Positions 1 through 7,524 of a DNA stretch of 10,886 nt are shown here, piece by piece. The notes under the pieces were generated by a model, which was not told the DNA's origin, searched no databases, and saw only the letters and a program-made list of their open reading frames with translations. Position 1 is the first letter of the stretch; each line of letters starts with the position of its first letter. Origin of the DNA: Gammaproteobacteria bacterium (GTDB lineage Bacteria > Pseudomonadota > Gammaproteobacteria > Arenicellales > JAANXG01); NCBI GenBank assembly GCA_018263405.1, contig JAANXG010000088.1:1-10886 (forward strand), written 5' to 3'. The translations under genes and the position numbers were made by a program.

Positions 1-620
1 CCGACTCCGGTGTGCAGTTCCGCTGAAACCGATACGCGGCAGGCTATCTCGAATGTCTGGTCATGGGGTTCACCCGACACGGTGACGATGTCATAGCTGG
101 GGACGGGCTCTCCTCTTTGTTGCAGGTATTCCTGCAATCGACTCTTGGAGTCCTTGTAAATGCTATTCGCCGTCAAGCGGCCCAATACCTCCTCGAACTG
201 GTGGTGTATAAATGCTTTTGCCACATCCAGCCCCTGGTCGAGGTAAACGGCGCCAATGATCGCCTCCAGGGTATCCGACAGGATGGACTCGCGGTTGAAC
301 CCTCCGCTTTTTAATTCCCCTTCACCCAACTGCAAGTACTCCTGCAACTTCAGGGAACGCGCAACCTGTGCCAGCGTCTCCTTTCGAACCACGGAACTGC
401 GCATGCGGCTGAGCTTGCCTTCCGGCGCCCCGGGGAACCGGTGATAAAGATCCTCCGCCACGACGAAACCCAACACGCTGTCCCCGAGGAATTCCAGCCG
501 CTCGTAGTTTTCGAGGCTACGGCTCCGATGCGTTAACGCACACTCAAGCAGCTTTAAATTCGAGAATTTAAGATGAAAAATCTTTTCGAGTTTGTCGACT
601 TCTACCTGCCGCAATGTCAT
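1..620 (-). CDS. rnc: Ribonuclease III (partial, 3' end outside window)
   Basis: Double-strand-specific endoribonuclease that processes the rRNA precursor and structured mRNAs in the cytoplasm. I translated this frame myself: it opens with ATG at 620 and stays open for 206 codons to the window edge. The catalytic domain shows the family signature ERLEFLGDS at residues 40-48 and SDTLEA at 115-120. Acidic residues E40, D47, D116 and E119 match E. coli E38, D45, D114 and E117. The double-stranded-RNA-binding domain starts near KDSKSRLQEYLQQRG (about residue 155) and continues to the edge; about 20 residues are probably missing by comparison with the usual ~225. It begins 28 bases after the DUF4845 stop, in the same direction, as in Pseudomonas, where era follows. 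No clear Shine-Dalgarno precedes the ATG, so the start is likely but not certain. Confidence 0.96.
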   Translation of the reverse strand, partial: MTLRQVEVDKLEKIFHLKFSNLKLLECALTHRSRSLENYERLEFLGDSVLGFVVAEDLYHRFPGAPEGKLSRMRSSVVRKETLAQVARSLKLQEYLQLGEGELKSGGFNRESILSDTLEAIIGAVYLDQGLDVAKAFIHHQFEEVLGRLTANSIYKDSKSRLQEYLQQRGEPVPSYDIVTVSGEPHDQTFEIACRVSVSAELHTGV

Positions 621-648
621 ATCCGCTAGTGGGAATCTTGAGACCCTT

Positions 649-1026
649 TTATCTTATTATCTCTACCTTGTTATTAAAATCCATCAACGCACTGACATTG
701 TAGGCCAACGGGACCAATACTTCATACTCGACCTTGATGAAGGTCTGCGCGGCGGTTTTCTCCACCGACAGTGCGCTTTTTAAGTCGACAATTTCCGAGC
801 CGTAATCTATATACAGAACGTTGGTCATTTCACGAATAATCTGGCGCCTACCCCAGTCGGCCGCACGGGGATCCTCCGCCACCGAGTGCATGGCTTCCTG
901 CAGCTTGTAGTTATCCAGATAAACCGGGGTCAATTTCATGAATAACAGTGCTCCCACCACTACCAAAGCTCCGGTCCCAAGCAGGCTCCACAGGGTCCAG
1001 CCCCGTTGTGCGTTGATCATTTTCAT
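649..1026 (-). CDS. DUF4845 single-pass membrane protein
   Basis: A 125-residue protein of unknown function, recognised as a DUF4845 member by its layout and its place between lepB and rnc, the standard location in Pseudomonas-like genomes. A short basic N-terminus with an RGWT motif (residues 8-11) leads into one hydrophobic segment (about 12-32). A motif KLTPVYLDNYK (31-41) follows, then a soluble, probably periplasmic, domain containing VEYEVLVPL (about 98-106), a hallmark stretch of the family. The N-terminus superficially resembles a pseudopilin, but I see no prepilin peptidase site. An AGGA Shine-Dalgarno lies about 5 bases before the ATG, and the lepB stop is only 7 bases upstream, so it is almost certainly cotranscribed with lepB and rnc. 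Its role is not established. Guilt by association with signal peptidase is inference only. Confidence 0.88.
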   Translation of the reverse strand: MKMINAQRGWTLWSLLGTGALVVVGALLFMKLTPVYLDNYKLQEAMHSVAEDPRAADWGRRQIIREMTNVLYIDYGSEIVDLKSALSVEKTAAQTFIKVEYEVLVPLAYNVSALMDFNNKVEIIR

Positions 1027-1033
1027 ATTCCTG

Positions 1034-1813
1034 TCAGTCGATTGGATGTCCGATGCGTGACCAGTCTATACCACCTCCATTGTTTGAATCCCAACTAAAC
1101 CAGATAAAAAAAGCCTGGCCGATAATGTTTTCCTCGGACACGAAACCCCAATACCGGCTGTCATTGCTGTAATCGCGGTTATCGCCCATGACAAAGAAAT
1201 GTCCCTCCGGCACGGAAAATTTCATATTCGTGCCGGGTTTGGCGCTGTCCACCAAAATACTGTGTTCGATGCCGCCCAATGTTTCTTCGAAGTGCCCGAT
1301 CGTCGCCTTATTGTTCCCGATTTCCCTGAGCACATCATCTCGTGCATCGATCTGCGCCATCTTTTCACCATTAATGACCAGTTCCTTGTCCGTGTATGTG
1401 ATCCGGTCTCCGGGTAATCCGACAACCCGTTTGATATAGTTGATCGATTCATCGTGGGGAAACCGGAATACCATCACATCCCCGCGTTCCGGACTTGACA
1501 CATCAGCGACTTTTTCGTCGACGATGGGCAGACGGACGCCGAATATAAACTTATTGACCAGAATGAAGTCACCGATATGAAGGCTCGGCAGCATCGACCC
1601 GGAAGGAATCCGAAACGGCTCCACCACAAACGACCTCAGCACGAATACGATTAGAATGACGGGGAGAAACGCTTTGGAGTACTCGATGAGAATCGGGTCT
1701 TTAGCATCTATCTTCCCCTCCTTCATGAGTCTCGGTCGCCGCACGAAGCGGTCCCACGCCGCGAACAAGCCCGTGACAACGAGGGCAATAAACAGGACCA
1801 GGGCGAAATCCAT
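1034..1813 (-). CDS. lepB: Signal peptidase I
   Basis: Inner-membrane serine protease that removes signal peptides from exported preproteins on the periplasmic side. The 259-residue product has two hydrophobic segments (about 2-19 and 48-64). Box B follows as IPSGSMLPSL with catalytic Ser73. The box D region (RGDVMVFRFP at 110-119, then YIKRVVGLPGD at 126-136) carries general-base Lys128. Box E is GDNRDYSNDSRYWGFV at 210-225. These correspond to E. coli Ser90 and Lys145. At 259 residues it is shorter than the E. coli enzyme (324) because the family's variable inserts are small; all catalytic boxes are intact. It starts 2 bases after the lepA stop, with AGGAT about 9 bases upstream of the ATG, so translation is probably coupled to lepA. 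The lepA-lepB order is widespread in proteobacteria. Confidence 0.97.
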   Translation of the reverse strand: MDFALVLFIALVVTGLFAAWDRFVRRPRLMKEGKIDAKDPILIEYSKAFLPVILIVFVLRSFVVEPFRIPSGSMLPSLHIGDFILVNKFIFGVRLPIVDEKVADVSSPERGDVMVFRFPHDESINYIKRVVGLPGDRITYTDKELVINGEKMAQIDARDDVLREIGNNKATIGHFEETLGGIEHSILVDSAKPGTNMKFSVPEGHFFVMGDNRDYSNDSRYWGFVSEENIIGQAFFIWFSWDSNNGGGIDWSRIGHPID

Positions 1814-1815
1814 AG

Positions 1816-3624
1816 TTATCTATCCTCGATCCGAAGCGCCGCCAGAAATGCTTCCTGGGGAATCTGAACTGAACCAATCTGTTTCATTCTTTTCTTACCT
1901 TCTTTCTGTTTTTCCAACAATTTACGTTTGCGCGTGACATCTCCGCCGTAGCACTTGGCGGTTACGTTTTTGCGCATCGCTTTCACCGTCTCGCGGGCGA
2001 TAATCTTGGAGCCAATGGCCGCTTGTACGGCAATGTCGAACATCTGTCGCGGAATCAGTTCCTTCATTCGCCCCACTAGTTGACGCCCCCGATAAAGGCT
2101 TTGGTCCCGGTGTACAAGCAGGGACAAGGGCTCAACCGGGTCTCCGTTTATCAAAATATCGACTTTCACCATATCCGCGGAGCGGTGTTCCACAAAATCG
2201 TAATCCAGTGAAGCATAGCCACGGCTGACCGACTTCAATCGATCGAAGAAATCGATCACCAGCTCGCTTAATGGCAACTCAAACACAATCTTGACCTGGC
2301 GGCCGTGATATTGGATCTGCTTTTGTATTCCCCGCTTATCAATGCACAGCGTGATAACGGCGCCTATATAATCTTTCGGCAAAAGCATGCGGGCCTCGAT
2401 AATCGGCTCGCGGATTTCTTCCATCCGGCTTTGCTCAGGCAGTTGGGAGGGGTTGGAAACATCGAGCCACCGGCCATCGTTGGTCAACACTTTATAAATC
2501 ACCGTGGGCGCGGTCGTGATGAGCTCGATGTCGTATTCCCGCCCCAACCTCGCCTGTACGATTTCCATATGCAGCAGGCCCAGGAAGCCGCAGCGGAAAC
2601 CGAATCCGAGGGCGGAAGAAGTCTCGGGTTCGAATCGCAGGGACGAATCATTCAGCTGAAGCTTTTCCAGTGCGTCCCGAAAATCCTCGAAGTCCGACGC
2701 ATCGACGGGAAATAGCCCGGCGAACACACGTGCTTGGATTTCCTTGAAACCGGGCAAGGCCCTGGAGACGGGGCGATGGCTGTGGGTAATGGTGTCGCCT
2801 ACCTTCGCGCCGCTCACGTTCTTTACACCCGAAATCACGTAGCCGACTTCACCCGTATTCAGGGTTTCGCACGGCGTCCGCTTGGGGGTAAAGATCCCCA
2901 CCTCTTCGCTCGTGTAGTCCCGGTGCGTTGCCATCATCTTGACCTTTTCCTTGGCCATGAGCCGGCCGTCAAATACCCGAATCAACGAAATGGTTCCCAG
3001 ATAATTATCGAACCAAGAATCCAAGATCAATGCCTTCAACGGGCCTTCGGGATCGCCGGCGGGCGGCGGCAACTGCCTGATCAGCGCCTCGAGTACCGCG
3101 TCGACACCCTCGCCCGTCTTGGCGCTAACCCGCACCGCGCCACTGCAATCGATGCCGATGACATCCTCGATCTCCGTTTCCACGCGAGCCGGATCCGCAG
3201 CCGGCAGGTCAATCTTATTCAGCACCGGGATGACCTCCAATCCCTGATCGACAGCCGTGTAACAATTGGCGAGCGTTTGCGCCTCGACGCCCTGCGAGGC
3301 GTCTACGACCAGGAGCGCTCCCTCGCACGCCGTCAGCGAGCGCGACACTTCATAGGAGAAATCAACATGACCGGGTGTATCGATTAAGTTGAGTTGGTAG
3401 GTTTCGCCGTCGCTCGCTGGATAGAAAAGGCGAACGCTCTGCGCCTTGATCGTAATGCCGCGTTCCTTCTCCAATTCCATCGTGTCCAGGACCTGCTTTG
3501 ACATTTCCCGCTCGCTCAGCGCCCCGCAGCGCTGGATGAAGCGATCCGCGAGCGTCGACTTGCCATGGTCGATATGGGCGATAATCGCGAAGTTTCTAAT
3601 ATTGCGGTTGTCAGACGCGGACAT
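1816..3624 (-). CDS. lepA: Elongation factor 4 (LepA), translational GTPase
   Basis: Ribosome-associated GTPase of the EF-G-like family, implicated in translation fidelity and in 30S subunit biogenesis. Numbered from the ATG at 3624 (602 residues, close to the usual ~600), G1 is AHIDHGKST (16-24), G2 is RGIT (55-58), G3 is DTPGH (82-86) and G4 is NKID (136-139). The C-terminus has the LepA-specific lysine-rich stretch EGKKRMKQIG followed by PQEAFLAAL, which separates it from EF-G. The frame extends 20 codons further upstream to a TTG at 3684. I prefer 3624 because family members begin shortly before the RNIRNF stretch and because the extension would run through a terminator-like hairpin. The Shine-Dalgarno before 3624 is weak. 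It is the first gene of lepA-lepB-DUF4845-rnc, which follows mucD as in Pseudomonas. Confidence 0.97.
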   Translation of the reverse strand: MSASDNRNIRNFAIIAHIDHGKSTLADRFIQRCGALSEREMSKQVLDTMELEKERGITIKAQSVRLFYPASDGETYQLNLIDTPGHVDFSYEVSRSLTACEGALLVVDASQGVEAQTLANCYTAVDQGLEVIPVLNKIDLPAADPARVETEIEDVIGIDCSGAVRVSAKTGEGVDAVLEALIRQLPPPAGDPEGPLKALILDSWFDNYLGTISLIRVFDGRLMAKEKVKMMATHRDYTSEEVGIFTPKRTPCETLNTGEVGYVISGVKNVSGAKVGDTITHSHRPVSRALPGFKEIQARVFAGLFPVDASDFEDFRDALEKLQLNDSSLRFEPETSSALGFGFRCGFLGLLHMEIVQARLGREYDIELITTAPTVIYKVLTNDGRWLDVSNPSQLPEQSRMEEIREPIIEARMLLPKDYIGAVITLCIDKRGIQKQIQYHGRQVKIVFELPLSELVIDFFDRLKSVSRGYASLDYDFVEHRSADMVKVDILINGDPVEPLSLLVHRDQSLYRGRQLVGRMKELIPRQMFDIAVQAAIGSKIIARETVKAMRKNVTAKCYGGDVTRKRKLLEKQKEGKKRMKQIGSVQIPQEAFLAALRIEDR

Positions 3625-3642
3625 CGAATCGGGGTGGATCGC

Positions 3643-3674
3643 TGAAACAACAAAGGGGCGCGTTGTTGCGCCCC
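3643..3674 (-). terminator. Intrinsic terminator-like hairpin between mucD and lepA
   Basis: Reading the minus strand, GGGGCGC (3674-3668) and GCGCCCC (3661-3655) form a perfect 7-bp GC-only stem around the 6-base loop AACAAC. It is followed at once by the T-rich run TTTGTTGTTTC. The plus-strand reading has no T-run, so the element is directional. It lies 112 bases after the mucD stop and 30 bases before the lepA ATG, so it probably ends or attenuates transcription from the sigma-E operon. The loop AACAAC is also exactly complementary to GTTGTT in the tail (3651-3646). Confidence 0.72.
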
Positions 3675-3682
3675 GATGACTC

Positions 3683-3717
3683 AAGCCAATGGTATCAGGA
3701 AACGCCGATTAATTCAG
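3683..3717 (-). promoter_or_regulatory. Candidate lepA promoter (weak)
   Basis: On the minus strand an extended -10-like TGA-TACCAT (the hexamer is 3694-3689) lies 17 bases downstream of CTGAAT (3717-3712), a poor -35. Transcripts starting here would carry the 3655-3674 hairpin in the lepA leader. The evidence is consensus matching by eye only, and the -35 matches three of six positions. The alternative is that lepA depends on readthrough from mucD. Confidence 0.25.
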
Positions 3718-3785
3718 GGATTCTCGCCGCTCAGCCGTGAATGGGGTACGCTCTCGTTAACCCTGCCCCACATTCCTGCCCGGGG

Positions 3786-5219
3786 TTATTGAGTTACACC
3801 ATTTTCCGATGAGTTGCCGGGTGGCTTGAGGGCCAAAAACAGGGACCGAGCGCCCCGCTTGACCAACACCGGCACTGATTTGTCGTCGGGTAAGTCGCCC
3901 GCCAATTCGCGTACCTGGTCCACGTTGGCGATTTTCTCGCCCTTGATCTGAAGCAGTACGTCGCCCGGCTGGATCCCGGCGTCCCGGGCCGGGCCATCCA
4001 CGATCTCCATAACCTTTACCCCGTGGTCCACCTGCAACTCTTCTTGGTCCTCCTCTTGCACCGTCTCGAGGCGCATGCCCAATACCAGATCATCCGAATC
4101 ATCCTCGGCACCACGCTCGGCCTCGGTCCCCTTCACCGGCAACTCTCCGATAACGACGGTGACGGTTTTTCTCTTACCGTCCCGAATAATCTCGAGCTCG
4201 GCTTCCTCGCCCACCGGCGTCGCCCCCACCCTGGGAGGCAAATCTGACATCTCGTCCAGCCGCTCTCCATTGTACTCGACGATGACGTCTCCGGGCTTCA
4301 GTTCCGAGTGGGCGGCGGGACTGCCGGGGACGACCTCGGCAATCAATGCGCCCACCGGTTTGGGCATGCCGAACGATTCCGCCAGGTTTCGCGTCACACT
4401 TTGTATCAGTGCACCCAACCAGCCCCGGGTGACCCGGCCCTTGGTCTTCAACTGATCGGCCACTTCCATGGCAATATCGATCGGTACCGCGAATGATAAA
4501 CCCATAAAGCCACCGGTACGGCTGTATATCTGGGCATTAATACCCACGACCTGGCCATCCAGATTGAACAGCGGACCGCCGGAGTTGCCCGGATTGATGG
4601 CGACGTCGGTCTGTATGAAAGGAACGTAGTTCTCATTGGGTAAACTACGTCCCTTGGCCGATACGATTCCCGCGGTAGCCGTGCTCTCGAAACCGAACGG
4701 CGAACCGATGGCCAATACCCACTCTCCTACATCCAGTGCAGCCGGGTCGCCGATCTCCACGACTTGTAAATCCGAGGCGGGAACCTTCAGCAAAGCAACA
4801 TCGCTTCGTTCATCCAAACCGACGACTTCCGCCTCGAATTCACGTCGATCGTTAAATCGCACGACGATTTCGCTGGCATCCTTAATCACATGTACGCTGG
4901 TTAGAATATAACCGTCACCGGAAATCACGAATCCCGATCCCAGGGACTGGGTATTTCGCCGATGCTCCGGCAACTCATCCAGAAATCGTTCGAAAAAATC
5001 GTGGTAGGGGCTGCCCTCGGGCAGATCGGGTATCTCGAAATCCCGGGGCAAGCTCTCGCGAGAGATCGATTGGGTTGTGCTGACATTCACCACGCCGGCG
5101 GAATTTTCAGAGACCAGATCGGTAAAATCGGGAAGTTGCTGCGCAACAACCGCCGACGAAAATAACCCGGCCAGAAACAGTACGGACCCGCGCAGTTTTT
5201 TGGCTGAAAATGTTTTCAC
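3786..5219 (-). CDS. mucD: Periplasmic serine protease, MucD/DegP (HtrA) family
   Basis: HtrA-type chaperone-protease for misfolded periplasmic proteins; in Pseudomonas, MucD dampens the AlgU envelope-stress response. The 477-residue precursor has a signal peptide with probable cleavage after VVA (residue 26). A trypsin-like domain (about 35-255) follows with His110, Asp140 and Ser213 (GNSGGPL at 211-217). Two PDZ domains come next (about 262-355 and 378-465), joined by a very acidic linker (about 366-398). The residues before the catalytic His read TSVH rather than the common TNxH. The start is GTG, sharing its G with the rseB stop (TAGTG), so translation is probably coupled; GGAAG lies a few bases upstream. 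Its place directly after rseB favours MucD over DegS, which would have a membrane anchor and one PDZ domain. mucC/rseC is absent between rseB and this gene. Confidence 0.95.
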   Translation of the reverse strand: MKTFSAKKLRGSVLFLAGLFSSAVVAQQLPDFTDLVSENSAGVVNVSTTQSISRESLPRDFEIPDLPEGSPYHDFFERFLDELPEHRRNTQSLGSGFVISGDGYILTSVHVIKDASEIVVRFNDRREFEAEVVGLDERSDVALLKVPASDLQVVEIGDPAALDVGEWVLAIGSPFGFESTATAGIVSAKGRSLPNENYVPFIQTDVAINPGNSGGPLFNLDGQVVGINAQIYSRTGGFMGLSFAVPIDIAMEVADQLKTKGRVTRGWLGALIQSVTRNLAESFGMPKPVGALIAEVVPGSPAAHSELKPGDVIVEYNGERLDEMSDLPPRVGATPVGEEAELEIIRDGKRKTVTVVIGELPVKGTEAERGAEDDSDDLVLGMRLETVQEEDQEELQVDHGVKVMEIVDGPARDAGIQPGDVLLQIKGEKIANVDQVRELAGDLPDDKSVPVLVKRGARSLFLALKPPGNSSENGVTQ

Positions 5220-6196
5220 TATAGCTTCCGACGTACCGACATCCCGATTAAATCGACGGTTTGGGAAGGCACCTCACCGACCACCGTAATCTGGTGCTCG
5301 TCTATTTCTCGGCCAAAGGCGTGAACCGCGCCCATTTTGCTGACACCGTCAATCTTCACACTGGATTCGCCTTCGACCTGTTCGACAAATACCGACACGG
5401 TTGCCAGGCCGTCGGAGTATACGTAATGCTCCACCATTTTCGCCCGCATTGGCGACAAACGCTTGATTTTTCTGGTTAGCATGAATCCCTCCGGCACTTT
5501 TTCGACCACCCAGTTGCCGGTGGGCATGTCGCCCCCGTCCGGTTTGGATTGGTTTTCGGTTCGTGCATCGCCATACCACACGAGTTCACCCTTCGGCGTG
5601 ACGGGCTCGAGATCTTGTGCCGAGATCTCGCCACCAATCTCGACATGCGTGAATAGATACTGTTCTATTGGGCGTTTTTCCTGGTCCAATAACACGGCTT
5701 TGAGAAGCAGTCCGGAATGCTCGTCCGCCCACAAGTTATACCCGTACCGAAATTCGTCCTTCGGCGTAATCACAATCTGCTGTACTTCGCGGTCGGCAAT
5801 ACGACCCTTTGAACCCTTATAGACGTTGTAATACTTGACAACATGCTCCAATCCCCGCGGCAGCAGATTGGGAAATCCTTGCTTCGACACCTGTCGGTAT
5901 TCATGGACGCCGAGCTTTTTATCCGGCACATAGCACCAAACCTGCTTGGCGTCCCGAACGATCTCGCGAGGGGCACCGTTCAATGCGTAAATGCGCTGGC
6001 GCATATCATTCTCCCCGGCGCGGTGCGTCACACGCATGGTTTCAATGCGCTGGCCCTGAATGTATACAAACGTCCCCGAGTAATTAAGTTGGCTGGCCGC
6101 ATCATTGATTTTCATCAACCAATCCGCTCCGTCCTGCGAGCCCAGCGCGGGTGTCCAAGCCAACCCAAGCAATAACCAAACGATAACCGACTTCAT
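5219..6196 (-). CDS. mucB: RseB/MucB periplasmic regulator of sigma-E
   Basis: Periplasmic protein that binds the outer part of RseA/MucA and shields it from regulated proteolysis; in E. coli it also senses mislocalised lipopolysaccharide. The 325-residue precursor has a signal peptide (hydrophobic core about 3-17, likely cleavage near ALG-S, residue 19). Motifs typical of the LolA-like N-terminal domain follow: YSGTFVYIQG (about 39-48), then MRVTHR and REIVRD. The RseB-type C-terminal domain has a central WVVEKVPEGF and ends near VDLIGMSVRRKL. Length and layout match E. coli RseB (318). It begins 12 bases after the rseA stop and ends in a one-base overlap with mucD. There is no clear Shine-Dalgarno, so coupling to rseA is likely. 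Confidence rests on sequence pattern and operon position together. Confidence 0.95.
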   Translation of the reverse strand: MKSVIVWLLLGLAWTPALGSQDGADWLMKINDAASQLNYSGTFVYIQGQRIETMRVTHRAGENDMRQRIYALNGAPREIVRDAKQVWCYVPDKKLGVHEYRQVSKQGFPNLLPRGLEHVVKYYNVYKGSKGRIADREVQQIVITPKDEFRYGYNLWADEHSGLLLKAVLLDQEKRPIEQYLFTHVEIGGEISAQDLEPVTPKGELVWYGDARTENQSKPDGGDMPTGNWVVEKVPEGFMLTRKIKRLSPMRAKMVEHYVYSDGLATVSVFVEQVEGESSVKIDGVSKMGAVHAFGREIDEHQITVVGEVPSQTVDLIGMSVRRKL

Positions 6197-6208
6197 GGAA
6201 GATCCGGA

Positions 6209-6742
6209 CTACGGGCTGTCGTAAGCCACGAATTTTGCATAGGCGGTCAACCCATTCATCCCCGAGGCCGAAGTAAACTCACCGTGTTCAACCAGCAACG
6301 CGTTTAACTCGTCCTCCACCTTCGGATCCACGCCCTCCCATCGGGTTGCATTGTCAATGACCGCTACCTGCCGGGCGGCGGGCGACGTCGACGTTCCAAC
6401 CTGGGCCGCATCGTAGATTTTCAGTATCAGCCCGCCCAGTAGCAGAACGCCGACCACCGACGCCGCTACCGCGTATCTTCCCGACAGCCAAAACCGTGAT
6501 TTATCCGGCTTGGATTCCCTAGCCCCCCCCGCCAAATCCTCATCGCGTTCGAGTTGCCGTGCGACGCGCTCGGGCAAATCCTGCTTCGAGCCGATCGTCT
6601 CCTGCCTCATCGCCAGGCCGATGATATGGTAGCGGGACCACAGCCCGGCCAGGTGTTCGTCGCAACCCAGCGCCTTCAGTACCCGTGCGCGTTCGAACTC
6701 ATCCAGCTCGTTGTCGATTAATGCGGATAAATTTTCAGACAT
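6209..6742 (-). CDS. mucA: RseA/MucA anti-sigma-E factor
   Basis: Single-pass inner-membrane anti-sigma factor that sequesters sigma-E until envelope stress triggers its stepwise cleavage. The 177-residue product has the typical N-terminal sigma-binding domain: SENLSALIDNELDEFE (2-17), then a conserved LWSRYHIIG around 34-42. One transmembrane segment lies at about 90-108 and a periplasmic region at 110-177. The C-terminus (LNALLVEHGEF...LTAYAKFVAYDS) aligns with the MucA periplasmic tail that contacts MucB. It is slightly shorter than P. aeruginosa MucA (194) and lacks that protein's longer periplasmic middle section. The site cleaved by the DegS/AlgW-type protease cannot be placed by eye. 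It is separated from rpoE by 158 bases, far more than usual. The Shine-Dalgarno is weak (GAACGAG before the ATG). Confidence 0.94.
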   Translation of the reverse strand: MSENLSALIDNELDEFERARVLKALGCDEHLAGLWSRYHIIGLAMRQETIGSKQDLPERVARQLERDEDLAGGARESKPDKSRFWLSGRYAVAASVVGVLLLGGLILKIYDAAQVGTSTSPAARQVAVIDNATRWEGVDPKVEDELNALLVEHGEFTSASGMNGLTAYAKFVAYDSP

Positions 6743-6900
6743 GTTGTCTCGTTCCCATGGTTATTATGGATGCAGGTTTATAGAAATCTAAGGCGCCTCT
6801 GATTAGGGCCTGTCAACACTTGCCGGATCACCGCGTTGCCGGACCAAATGGTACCAGGCAATCTGTGCTCCTCGCTATGACACATTCGATCGGAGGGTGC
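6743..6900 (-). other. Long rpoE-mucA intergenic region with repeats
   Basis: These 158 bases contain no credible gene. On the plus strand there is an 11-base direct repeat, TTGCCGGATCA (6820-6830) and TTGCCGGACCA (6836-6846), with one mismatch and starts 16 bases apart. A minus-strand TTGACA (6816-6811) sits beside it, but no good -10 is at 16-18 bases; the nearest, TTAGAT (6791-6786), is 19 bases away. The minus strand can also fold an imperfect hairpin at 6859-6838 (GCC, GG and ACC pairing with GGT, CC and GGC, with two bulged T). It has no T-run, so it is not an intrinsic terminator. A separate promoter or a regulator site for the anti-sigma gene is possible but unproven. Confidence 0.45.
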
Positions 6901-7476
6901 CTAATTCAACAAAGGCGCCATTTGCCTGTCTATCGCCTCCCGCGCGCGGAAAATCCTCGAGCGTACGGTTCCGATCGGACAATCCATCGCTGTCGCGATC
7001 TCCTCGTAGCTGAGCCCTTCCAGTTCCCGCAAAGTGATGGCGGCCCGCAACTCATCCGGCAACTCGGCAACGGCACGGGCTACACAGTCCGCCAGTTGTT
7101 TACTCATCGCATTGGACTCCGGTGTACCAATTTCCCGCATTCGCTGTCCTGCTTCGATTTGTTCGGCATCACTCGCATCGACGTCTGTATTCGGCGGCCG
7201 GCGGCTCTGTGCCACCAGGTAGTTTTTCGCCGTATTGACCGCGATCCGGTAGAGCCACGTATAAAACGCGCTGTCGCCCCGAAAACCATTTATCGCCCGG
7301 TAGGCCTTGATAAAGGCTTCTTGCGATACATCTTCGATTTCCGCGGAGTCATAGACGTACCTCGATACCAGGTTGGACACCTTGTGCTGATACTTTCTCA
7401 CCAGCAGGCTGAAGGCGTCCCGATCGCCTTTTCGCACGCGCTCGACAAGCACGTGATCCACGGGTTGTTTAGTCAC
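6901..7476 (-). CDS. rpoE: RNA polymerase sigma-E (RpoE/AlgU) factor
   Basis: ECF sigma factor for envelope stress. The 191-residue sequence lines up from its first residues with E. coli RpoE: HVLVERVRKGDRDAFSLLV (8-26), then YQHKVSNLVSRY. Region 2 covers about 10-90, with EDVSQEAFIKAYR (48-60) and FYTWLYRIAVNTAKNYL (71-87) for core and -10 binding. Region 4 ends in the helix-turn-helix EGLSYEEIATAM...GTVRSRIFRARE (153-180) that reads the -35 element. The start is GTG at 7476; it fits family length and is preceded by AGGAG (7491-7487) 10 bases upstream. It heads rpoE-mucA-mucB-mucD and is divergent from nadB, as in P. aeruginosa. A sigma-E-type promoter about 50 bases upstream implies positive autoregulation. 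Confidence 0.97.
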   Translation of the reverse strand: MTKQPVDHVLVERVRKGDRDAFSLLVRKYQHKVSNLVSRYVYDSAEIEDVSQEAFIKAYRAINGFRGDSAFYTWLYRIAVNTAKNYLVAQSRRPPNTDVDASDAEQIEAGQRMREIGTPESNAMSKQLADCVARAVAELPDELRAAITLRELEGLSYEEIATAMDCPIGTVRSRIFRAREAIDRQMAPLLN

Positions 7477-7486
7477 TTCCCGATTG

Positions 7487-7491
7487 CTCCT
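7487..7491 (-). promoter_or_regulatory. Shine-Dalgarno supporting the GTG start of rpoE
   Basis: AGGAG on the minus strand, 10 bases before the GTG at 7476. No in-frame ATG is better placed, and the resulting N-terminus aligns with E. coli RpoE without a gap, so the GTG start is preferred. Confidence 0.7.
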
Positions 7492-7524
7492 GAATCCGGA
7501 GAGTCACTGGAACGACCCTGCAAG

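Noticed and set aside
2734..3387. 217-codon plus-strand open frame inside lepA
   Set aside because: It is fully antisense to a convincing LepA with all GTPase motifs, and its translation shows no recognisable domain; a codon-bias shadow.
6735..6758. Seven-codon upstream frame (MGTRQHV) overlapping the mucA start
   Set aside because: It has no Shine-Dalgarno, and an ATG this close to a start codon easily arises by chance; too little to call a leader peptide.
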